A stretch of 25,117 nucleotides of DNA from an uncultured Bacteroidales bacterium (GTDB taxonomy: Bacteria > Bacteroidota > Bacteroidia > Bacteroidales > P3), in NCBI GenBank assembly GCA_946540365.1, contig CAMNIH010000009.1:1-25117 (forward strand), read 5' to 3'. The notes under the pieces were generated by a model. It made no database searches. It saw only the letters and a program-made list of their open reading frames with translations, and had not been told where the DNA came from. This document shows, piece by piece, positions 15,241 through 21,937 of this stretch. The position numbers were made by a program, and so were the translations under genes. Position 1 is the stretch's first letter. Each line of letters starts with the position of its first letter.

Positions 15241-17199
15241 ATGGAAAATCCGTTCAAACGTTTAACTTTCAAACTGGTGAAGAAATACCGTCACTCGACG
15301 GTGTCGCAATGGGTCATCTTCCTGTTCGACGTGTTGCTGTTTATCGGCGCATTTACCATAACGGTGTTGTTCCACTACGTCAGCAAGAGAGGTGATGATA
15401 TTTTGATCAACGACCTTGTCATCAAGTTTTTGCTGGCCTTCATGGTGACGATGATCGCCTTCCTGCTGACCGGCACGCATCGCGGCATCATCCGCCATGC
15501 GGGCATGAGCGACATCTGGAAGGTGATGATGGCCAATATCGGTGCCGCCATGGTGTCCGTGATAGTCAACTTTGTGAACAACCAGTTCGACCCACAGGTC
15601 ATCCCGGCGCAATGGCTGCTTGCCTACCGCGAGACCTTCATGGTGTATGCCGTGCTGGTGGTGCTGATGATCGTCGAACGTCTGATGCTGCAGCGCATCT
15701 ACAACGATTATTTCCGCCGCCGCCGCCCCACCGAGAATGTGGTCATCTACGGTGCCGGTGCTGCCGGTATCATCGCCTACAACGCCCTCAAGCAGGACCA
15801 AAGCCGCGAGTACCGCGTCGAGGCCTTCATCGACGACGATATGTCGAAGGTCAACCAGGAGCTGAACGGCGTTCCCGTGATGCGCGTGCGCAACGTGCTC
15901 AACCCCAAATTTGTTGAGAAGTACCATATCACACAGCTGATCATTGCCATCCCGGCCATCCGCGTGCTCCACAAGCAGGCCATCACCAACCGAGCCCTCG
16001 ACCTGGGCCTCACCGTGAAGGCTGTGCCCCACATCAGCACCTGGATGAACGGCAGCTTCTCGTCGAACCAGATCGAGGACATCAAGATCGAAGACCTGCT
16101 GGAGCGCGAGCCCATCAAGATGGACAACGTCAACATCGTCCGCGAGGTGGTCGACAAGGTGATCCTCGTCACCGGTGCCGCCGGCTCGATCGGCAGCGAG
16201 ATCTGCCGCCAGTTGATGCGCTACCAGCCCGCCAAGGTGGTCATGCTCGACCAGGCCGAGAGCCCGATGTACGACCTGCAGTTCGAGCTGCGCAACACCT
16301 ACGCCGACCGCCTCGACCGCATGGCTTTCGTCATCGCCAACGTCAAGGATCGCGCCCGCATGGAGGAGGTCTTCCAGGAGTACCACCCCAACCTCGTCTA
16401 CCACGCCGCCGCCTACAAGCATGTCCCCTTCATGGAGGAGAACCCCTATGAGGCAGTCTATGTCAACGTCTTTGGCACCCGCAACCTGGCCGACCTCAGC
16501 ATCCAGTACGGCGTGCAGAAGTTCGTCATGATCAGCACCGACAAGGCCGTCAACCCGACCAACGTCATGGGTGCCACCAAGCGTATGGCCGAGATCTACA
16601 TCCAGAGCCGCTCCACGGAGCAGACCCACTTCGTCACCACCCGTTTCGGCAATGTGCTGGGCTCCAACGGAAGCGTCATCCCCCTCTTCAAGAAGCAGCT
16701 TGCCGCCGGCGGCCCGCTGACGGTGACCCACAAGGACATCATCCGCTACTTCATGACCATTCCCGAGGCCTGCAACCTCGTGCTCGAGGCCGGTGCCATG
16801 GGCGAGGGCGGCGACATCTTCGTCTTCGACATGGGCAAGCCGGTCAAGATCTACGACATGGCGCGCAAGATGATCCAGCTCTCGGGTCGTCACAATATCG
16901 AGATCAAGGAGATCGGCCTCCGTCCGGGCGAGAAGCTCTACGAGGAGCTTCTGGCCACCAAGGAGAACACCATCCCCACCTACCACCCCAAGATCATGCA
17001 TGCCCAGGTGCGCCGCTACAACGTCGACGACGTCGACCGCGAGTACAACGACCTCTGGCAGGTGCTTGAGACAATGGACGACATGAAGATCGTCGCCAAG
17101 ATGAAGAGCATCGTCCCCGAGTTCCGCAGCAACAACTCCATCTATTGCCAGCTGGATGCGCCCGACCCTGTGGGGGGGGTACAAATAGCGAGCCGATAA
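15241..17199 (+). CDS. Membrane-bound nucleotide-sugar 4,6-dehydratase (CapD/WbpM/PglF family)
   Basis: The 652-residue inner-membrane enzyme has about four N-terminal transmembrane helices (about residues 22-46, 58-78, 94-112 and 130-150). A first nucleotide-binding region follows (VVIYGAGAAGIIA, about 167-179), then a full SDR domain starting at VTGAAGSIGSE (about 310-320). The SDR site has STDKAVNP (432-439) and MGATK (443-447), where the usual catalytic Tyr is Met, as in WbpM-type enzymes. The family dehydrates UDP-GlcNAc (or UDP-GalNAc) at C4/C6 toward 6-deoxy amino sugars such as QuiNAc, FucNAc or bacillosamine. It closes the operon. The last 20 or so residues, encoded around a G8 run, look atypical for the family. 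Confidence 0.92.
   Translation: MENPFKRLTFKLVKKYRHSTVSQWVIFLFDVLLFIGAFTITVLFHYVSKRGDDILINDLVIKFLLAFMVTMIAFLLTGTHRGIIRHAGMSDIWKVMMANIGAAMVSVIVNFVNNQFDPQVIPAQWLLAYRETFMVYAVLVVLMIVERLMLQRIYNDYFRRRRPTENVVIYGAGAAGIIAYNALKQDQSREYRVEAFIDDDMSKVNQELNGVPVMRVRNVLNPKFVEKYHITQLIIAIPAIRVLHKQAITNRALDLGLTVKAVPHISTWMNGSFSSNQIEDIKIEDLLEREPIKMDNVNIVREVVDKVILVTGAAGSIGSEICRQLMRYQPAKVVMLDQAESPMYDLQFELRNTYADRLDRMAFVIANVKDRARMEEVFQEYHPNLVYHAAAYKHVPFMEENPYEAVYVNVFGTRNLADLSIQYGVQKFVMISTDKAVNPTNVMGATKRMAEIYIQSRSTEQTHFVTTRFGNVLGSNGSVIPLFKKQLAAGGPLTVTHKDIIRYFMTIPEACNLVLEAGAMGEGGDIFVFDMGKPVKIYDMARKMIQLSGRHNIEIKEIGLRPGEKLYEELLATKENTIPTYHPKIMHAQVRRYNVDDVDREYNDLWQVLETMDDMKIVAKMKSIVPEFRSNNSIYCQLDAPDPVGGVQIASR
17172..17179 (+). 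repeat. G8 homopolymer near the end of the dehydratase gene
   Basis: Eight consecutive G lie seven codons before the stop. One G fewer or more would give stops within a few to a dozen codons in the other frames, so slippage would change only the C-terminal tail. Confidence 0.8.
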
Positions 17200-17215
17200 G
17201 GTATAACTGGTAGCC

Positions 17216-18103
17216 TCAATGTACCAACGCCACCGTGCGCCGCAGCGTCTGCTGCGTGCCGCCGGTGTCGTAGATGGTGATCTGCAGCACATATTGTCCG
17301 TCCGGCAACGGTTGTTGACGGTCGTCGCGGCCGTCCCACACGATGCGTCCTGCCGCGCCCAGCAGCGCGTTGTTCAGCAGCCGGCGCACCCTGCGTCCGC
17401 GAGCGTCGTACACCTCGGCCCGTGCGGCCAGCGAGGCGTCGTCCATCCGGTAGCCGATTTCCAGTTCATCCTGATAGCCGTCGCCATCGGGCGAGACGAG
17501 TGTCGAGCTCAGTTCGAAGGCGGTCTCCTCGACCAGCCATTCCGCGCTCTGCGAGTTGGCGTAGCCCGGCGTGCCGTAGCCGCTGGTGGAGCTGGCCGAG
17601 AACCAGTTGGAGGCCTCGTTGGTGGGGCGGTCGAAGCGGCGCCGCTCGAGGCTGACGCCCGCGCGGTCGCGCAGCAGGCGGCTGTGCATCGAGGGACTGT
17701 AGTCCAGCCGGTCGGCCACCGTGCCGTCGCGCCGGGCCAGCACCACCGAGCCGCCGTCGTTGGGATAGGGCGGCAGCGTGCATTCCACCAGCGTGTGATG
17801 ATTCTCGACATGGAAGCAGGCTGCGACCGAGGCCACGTCCTTGCTTAACAGCACGTAACCGTGGGGCGCCACTTGGTGTGGCGGCAGCGCGTAGTGCGCT
17901 CCCAGCGTGTCGTGCAGCACGCGCACAATGCAAAAGTCAGAGAGCTCCAAAGGTGTGTCGCCGGCGTTGTACAACTCCACGTATTCGGCCTCACCGCTCG
18001 TGGGTTGGTAGAGCAATTCGTTGATCAGCAGTGGGCTATGCTGTGCGGCAGCGTCGGTCGCTGCGCAGCACAGCAGCATCGCTATCGTCCAGAGGCGTCG
18101 CAT
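17216..18103 (-). CDS. Secreted lamin-tail-domain protein with FlgD-like/gliding-type C-terminal domain
   Basis: The 295-residue protein has a signal peptide (MRRLWTIAMLLCCAATDAAAQ). A lamin-tail domain follows (about residues 22-150; LLINELLYQP, AEYVELYNAGDTPLELSDFCI, YVLLSKDV). The tail contains SPDGDGYQDELEI, VYDARGRRV, WDGRDDRQQPLPDGQYVLQITIYD, a FlgD Ig-like fold often seen as the gliding-motility type C-terminal domain. It is probably exported and may be a T9SS cargo, but the classic type A sorting signature is not evident. It starts 7 bases after the CDP-alcohol phosphatidyltransferase stop and converges on the dehydratase gene, leaving only 16 bases between the two. I see no hairpin in that gap. 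Its function is unknown. Confidence 0.85.
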   Translation of the reverse strand: MRRLWTIAMLLCCAATDAAAQHSPLLINELLYQPTSGEAEYVELYNAGDTPLELSDFCIVRVLHDTLGAHYALPPHQVAPHGYVLLSKDVASVAACFHVENHHTLVECTLPPYPNDGGSVVLARRDGTVADRLDYSPSMHSRLLRDRAGVSLERRRFDRPTNEASNWFSASSTSGYGTPGYANSQSAEWLVEETAFELSSTLVSPDGDGYQDELEIGYRMDDASLAARAEVYDARGRRVRRLLNNALLGAAGRIVWDGRDDRQQPLPDGQYVLQITIYDTGGTQQTLRRTVALVH

Positions 18104-18110
18104 GTCCTTC

Positions 18111-18833
18111 TTATTTTCCCGCCGAGTCGTCCCGCCGCTTGGGAGGGTCTAATTTGGCGTATTTGTTTGCATCGTTGATGATGGTGCTGATGTAGATGAT
18201 CGACAGCAGCGCCACGAGGAAGAGTGCCAGCAGGTCGAGGCTGCTGAAGTGGGCCTCCATCCCGGCCAAACGCACCCGCAATGTGAATTCGCTCCACGAC
18301 GGGAAAGCGATCAGCAGGATGCAGCCCAGCGCGATCAGCATGCGGAATTCGGTGGGGCCCAGCTTGGCGTAGGTCAGGCGGAATTCGCTCTTGAGGTGGG
18401 CGTTGATGCTCACGTTGATGGTCATGAACAGGTAGAGCACGAAGATGGCCAGCGCCAGGTCGAGGTTCATCAGTGGCGAGAGTCCGGCTCCGACGAACAT
18501 CAGCGCCTCGTTGACGCAGTCGATGGTGTGGTCGAGGTAGTAGCCGTAGATCGGGCGTTGGCAGTTGCGCACGCGTGCCAAAGTGCCGTCGAGCGAGTCG
18601 CCGTACCAGTTGACCGCCAGTCCTGCGACGCTCAGCCACAGCCAGTCGATGCTGTAGTACGTCAGCGTGAATCCCACGCCGACCATCAGGGCGCCGAAGG
18701 TGCCCAGAATAGTCAGCATGTCCGAAGTGACCCATCGCGGCTGCCGTTCGGCCAACCAAATGAGGGCTTTGCGTTCCACCCCGTTGATGATCGAGGTTTG
18801 GATGCGTTGAGCTTGTTTCGTTTGTTGTTCCAT
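18111..18833 (-). CDS. CDP-alcohol phosphatidyltransferase family membrane enzyme
   Basis: The 240-residue integral membrane protein shows the family active site D-x2-DG-x2-AR-...-G-x3-D-x3-D: Asp79, Asp82-Gly83, Ala86-Arg87, Gly97, Asp101 and Asp105. Several hydrophobic segments flank it (about 40-60, 62-77, 125-145, 162-180 and 205-228). These enzymes join a CDP-linked diacylglycerol or CDP-alcohol to an alcohol acceptor in phospholipid synthesis. The acceptor (glycerol-3-phosphate, inositol phosphate, serine or other) cannot be read from the motif. The gene sits 24 bases downstream of a cardiolipin synthase-like gene and 7 bases upstream of the lamin-tail gene, consistent with one transcript. 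The lipid-synthesis context is credible. Confidence 0.88.
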   Translation of the reverse strand: MEQQTKQAQRIQTSIINGVERKALIWLAERQPRWVTSDMLTILGTFGALMVGVGFTLTYYSIDWLWLSVAGLAVNWYGDSLDGTLARVRNCQRPIYGYYLDHTIDCVNEALMFVGAGLSPLMNLDLALAIFVLYLFMTINVSINAHLKSEFRLTYAKLGPTEFRMLIALGCILLIAFPSWSEFTLRVRLAGMEAHFSSLDLLALFLVALLSIIYISTIINDANKYAKLDPPKRRDDSAGK

Positions 18834-18857
18834 GGGGAGACTGTGGTTTTCTTTGTT

Positions 18858-20135
18858 TTATAAATAGGAGGCTACCGTGCGGGAGAAGCGCTCCATGGCT
18901 TTCTCGCCGCAGGAGCGGGCTGCCCATCGGGCTGCATCGACAATTTGGGATTGTGCCTCGTCGGCCAGGTAGATGTCGCGCAATTCGGTGGCGAAGGTGG
19001 CATCGTCCACCACGGCGGCCACCTCCTGGCAGAGGAGATAGCTGCGCGGGTCGATGTTGCACGAGCCCACCATGGCCACGCGGTCGTCGCTGACGACCAG
19101 TTTGGAGTGCAGGTAGCCTGGCTGGTAGAATCCGAATCGTACGCCGGCGTCCAGCATCTCGGCGAGGTAGCTCTTCGAGGCCCATTGCGTGACCTCGCCG
19201 CGGTCGCCCCGCGGGGGCAGCAGCACCCGCACGTTGACGCCGCGGCGGGCAGCCCGCAGCAGGGCCTGGCGCAGGGGCGTGGGCGGGATGAAGTAGGGCG
19301 ATTCGAACCATACGTAGCGTTCGGCGGTGTCCAGCAGCTGGGCGGTGTAGTGCATGATGGAGGGGCCGGGGCCAATGGGTCCCGAGGTGATCAGGTGCAA
19401 CGGCAGGGTGCCTGCCGCCGCCACGGCCGGGAAGTAGGCTTGGTCGGCCAGCAGCCCCCGTCCGGCATGGCGCCAGTCGGCGGCAAACGCCCGTTGCACC
19501 GCCAGGGCGGCGGGGCCTTCGATGCGGATCATCGTGTCGCGCCAGCAGCCCCACGGCAGGCCTTGCAGGTAGCGGTCGGCGATATTGAATCCGCCCAGGT
19601 AGGCTATGCGGCCGTCGATGACCACGCATTTGCGGTGGTTGCGGTAGTAGTCGGTCTTGCGCACCCAGGCCCAGCGCACACGGCCGAAGCCGGCGGTGGC
19701 GACGCCGCGAGTCTCCAGTTGGCGGTAGTACCTTTTCCAGCGGCGGCACACGAAGTCGTCGTACATCAGGCGCGCCTCGACCCCATTGGCAGCCCTGGCC
19801 GCCAGTGCGTCGCCCACCCGCTGTGCGGTGGGGTCGTCCTCGAACTTGAAGAATTGCATGTGTACATGGTGCTCGGCTCTGCTGATGTCGTCCAGCAGGG
19901 TGTCGTACATGGCGCCTAAGCTGGTGTAGGTGGTGATGCGGTTGCCGTGCACCACGTCGGCGGGCAGCAGAGCGGACAGTGCCTGCTCCTCGTCGGGAGG
20001 TAGCACCGGGGTGATGCGTGGCTTGCCGGTCAGCCATATCAGGCCTCCGGTCATTACCAACAACAGGCATATGGCGATGATTACCGCTATTCTCATAGCG
20101 GTCTTAACGGGGTTGGCCTGTGCTTTATTGTACAT
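18858..20135 (-). CDS. Cardiolipin synthase-like phospholipase D family protein
   Basis: The chosen start is the ATG at 20135 (MYNKAQANPV), giving 425 residues. Longer in-frame openings cross the divergent gene's upstream region and have no family similarity. One membrane helix (about residues 14-36) is followed by two phospholipase D domains. The HKD motifs are H167-R-K169 with D174 (NHRKCVVIDG) and H343-S-K345 with D350 (LHSKLVVSDD), each followed by the expected GG/GS-N segment (GGFNIADRY, GSCNIDPRS). Bacterial enzymes of this type join two phosphatidylglycerol molecules to make cardiolipin. It lacks the second N-terminal membrane helix of many Cls proteins, so another phosphatidyl transfer is possible. 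It is followed by the CDP-alcohol phosphatidyltransferase. Confidence 0.88.
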   Translation of the reverse strand: MYNKAQANPVKTAMRIAVIIAICLLLVMTGGLIWLTGKPRITPVLPPDEEQALSALLPADVVHGNRITTYTSLGAMYDTLLDDISRAEHHVHMQFFKFEDDPTAQRVGDALAARAANGVEARLMYDDFVCRRWKRYYRQLETRGVATAGFGRVRWAWVRKTDYYRNHRKCVVIDGRIAYLGGFNIADRYLQGLPWGCWRDTMIRIEGPAALAVQRAFAADWRHAGRGLLADQAYFPAVAAAGTLPLHLITSGPIGPGPSIMHYTAQLLDTAERYVWFESPYFIPPTPLRQALLRAARRGVNVRVLLPPRGDRGEVTQWASKSYLAEMLDAGVRFGFYQPGYLHSKLVVSDDRVAMVGSCNIDPRSYLLCQEVAAVVDDATFATELRDIYLADEAQSQIVDAARWAARSCGEKAMERFSRTVASYL

Positions 20136-20241
20136 TTCGGAATGCTGAAATGGCGTTTCGGTAAAAAAAATAATACGTGCTGAAGGGTTGAGATACAATA
20201 TTTTTACTGTCGGGCCGTTTTTCATCATAAACAGTGCGACA

Positions 20242-21270
20242 ATGATAACAATCGGAATCACAGGGACACTCGGTGCCGGCAAGGGCACCATCGTCGACTA
20301 TCTGGTCAAGAACCGCGGTTTTGTACACTACAGTGTGCGCGCTTTCCTCACCGAGGAGATCCGTCGGCGCGGCATGGAGGTGAACCGCGACAGCATGACG
20401 CTTGTGGGCAACGACCTGCGTGCCAGCCACACTCCGTCGTGGATCGTGGAGCAGCTCTATCAGCAGGCGTCCGCGTCGGGCTGCAACTGCATCATCGAGA
20501 GCATCCGCACGCCCGGCGAGGTGCAGGCCCTGCGCGGCAAGCCCAATTTCTACCTCTTCGCCGTCGACGCCGACCCGCAGGTGCGCTACGAGCGTGCCGT
20601 GCTGCGCGGCTCGGAGACCGACCATATCGACTACGCCACCTTCCTGGCCAACGAGCAGCGCGAGATGGACAATGACGACCCCAACAAGCAGAACCTCAAG
20701 TACTGCATCGAGCAGGCCGACTTCCGCTTCGACAACGGCGGCACCATCGAGCAGCTCAATGCCCAGGTGGAGGAGGTGTTGGGCAAGATCACCTACCGCC
20801 GGCCCTCATGGGACGAGTACTTCATGGAGCTGGCCAACACCGCCAGCAAGCGCGCCACCTGCGACCGCGGCCGTTCGGGCTGCGTCATCGTCAAGGACCG
20901 CCAGCTGCTGGTGACCGGCTATGTGGGGTCTCCCAGCGGTTTGCCGCACTGCGACGAGGTGGGCCATCTTTTCCGCCAGACTATCGACGCCGACGGCCAT
21001 ATCTCCACCCACTGCGTGCGCACCGTCCATGCCGAGCAGAACGCCATCTGCCAGGCTGCCCGACGCGGCATCGCCCTCGACGGAGCCACCCTCTACTGCC
21101 GCATGACCCCCTGCCGCACCTGCGCCATGCTCATCATCAACTGCGGCATCAAGCGGGTGGTGTGCGAACGCAAATACCATGCCGGCGCCGAGAGCGAGGA
21201 GCTCTTCCGCCAGGCGGGCGTGCAGCTGGAGTTTTTCCACGACGAAATACAGCAATACGCGAATCAGTGA
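20242..21270 (+). CDS. Nucleotide-kinase-like / deoxycytidylate deaminase fusion
   Basis: The chosen start is the ATG at 20242 (MITIGITGTL), giving 342 residues; an upstream TTG would add 18 residues from the intergenic region. Residues 1-175 are a P-loop domain with Walker A GTLGAGKGT (8-16), IIESIRTPGEV, and LFAVDADPQVRYERAV, similar to dephospho-CoA kinase/nucleoside monophosphate kinases. Residues 185-342 are a zinc-dependent cytidine/deoxycytidylate deaminase: SKRATCDRGRSGCVIV, then HAEQNAI with His263 and Glu265, and PCRTC with Cys291 and Cys294. dCMP deaminases convert dCMP to dUMP for thymidylate synthesis. Whether the P-loop domain phosphorylates a nucleotide or acts as a regulatory sensor is unknown. 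It is divergent from the phospholipase D gene and convergent with purE. Confidence 0.88.
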   Translation: MITIGITGTLGAGKGTIVDYLVKNRGFVHYSVRAFLTEEIRRRGMEVNRDSMTLVGNDLRASHTPSWIVEQLYQQASASGCNCIIESIRTPGEVQALRGKPNFYLFAVDADPQVRYERAVLRGSETDHIDYATFLANEQREMDNDDPNKQNLKYCIEQADFRFDNGGTIEQLNAQVEEVLGKITYRRPSWDEYFMELANTASKRATCDRGRSGCVIVKDRQLLVTGYVGSPSGLPHCDEVGHLFRQTIDADGHISTHCVRTVHAEQNAICQAARRGIALDGATLYCRMTPCRTCAMLIINCGIKRVVCERKYHAGAESEELFRQAGVQLEFFHDEIQQYANQ

Positions 21271-21298
21271 TCGCGCATTCCTGACGTTGTGAAGGATT

Positions 21299-21362
21299 GT
21301 GCCCTGCGGCGAAGGGCGGCATGCTGACGGTCATGTGGCATGCCGCCCCTCGTGCGGGGCAC
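21299..21362. terminator. Hairpin between convergent genes, possible terminator
   Basis: GGGCGGCATGC (21314-21324) pairs perfectly with GCATGCCGCCC (21338-21348) around a 13-base loop. An outer GTGCCC/GGGCAC pairing (21299-21304 with 21357-21362) can extend it. It lies between the stop codons of the deaminase fusion and purE. No T tract follows on either strand, so factor-independent termination is uncertain. Confidence 0.5.
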
Positions 21363-21868
21363 TAACATTTGTATTTGTACTGCAGCTGTGCGAGGTCCTC
21401 GTTGGCTTTGACAATTTTCTTCTTCAGTCCTTGTTTGTAGGCGACGAGCTTCTGCATCAGCGTGTCGTCGGACAGGGCGAGCATCTGCATGGCCAGGATG
21501 GCGGCGTTCTGTGCGCCGTTGATGGCCACGGTGGCCACGGGGATTCCCGGAGGCATCTGCATGATGGCGAAGGTGGCGTCGAGGCCCTCGAGGCAGGAGC
21601 CCTTGATGGGCACGCCGATGACGGGCAGCGGCGTTTCGGCGGCGATGACGCCGGGCAGCGCGGCGGCCATGCCGGCACCGGCGATGATGACGCGGATGCC
21701 GCGCCCCTGCGCCTGGCGGGCAAAGTCGGAGACCTCCTGCGGCGTGCGGTGTGCCGAGAGGGCATTGACCTCGAAGGGTATCTCCATCTCTTCGAAGAAC
21801 TGGCAGGCTTTCTCCATGACCGGCAGGTCGGAGGTGGAGCCCATGATGATGCTAACGATCGGTTTCAT
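21362..21868 (-). CDS. purE: 5-(carboxyamino)imidazole ribonucleotide mutase
   Basis: PurE moves the carboxyl group of N5-CAIR to give CAIR in purine synthesis. The 168-residue protein has the class I signature IIMGSTSDLPVM (Ser11, Ser13, Asp14), SAHRTP (His40), GVPIKGSCLEGLDA and QMPPGIPVATVAI. In the stretch that reads AGGAAHLPG in Escherichia coli PurE, this protein has AGMAAALPG, with Ala in place of His; this may be usual in Bacteroidetes. It lies 69 bases downstream of the propeller/hydrolase gene on the same strand, and I see no clear promoter in that gap, so it may share its transcript. No purK is in the window. Confidence 0.95.
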   Translation of the reverse strand: MKPIVSIIMGSTSDLPVMEKACQFFEEMEIPFEVNALSAHRTPQEVSDFARQAQGRGIRVIIAGAGMAAALPGVIAAETPLPVIGVPIKGSCLEGLDATFAIMQMPPGIPVATVAINGAQNAAILAMQMLALSDDTLMQKLVAYKQGLKKKIVKANEDLAQLQYKYKC

Positions 21869-21937
21869 ATTCGGTAGATATTTGTCTTCTGTTTTTTTGA
21901 GTGTTAACGTGGTGCGATTTTATTTATTGTGCCGTCC

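Noticed and set aside
15262..17292. 676-codon minus-strand open frame opposite the membrane dehydratase
   Set aside because: Its translation is His/Asp/Val-rich shadow sequence; the plus strand encodes an intact, motif-complete SDR enzyme.
20136..20291. N-terminal extension of the cardiolipin synthase-like protein to 20291
   Set aside because: The added residues would overlap the upstream region and start of the divergent deaminase gene, have no family similarity, and the ATG at 20135 is followed directly by a typical membrane helix.
20242..21270. Deaminase fusion considered as an anti-phage nucleotide-depletion system
   Set aside because: Neighbours are purE and phospholipid genes with no partner toxin, nuclease or mobile element, so a nucleotide-metabolism role is the simpler reading.
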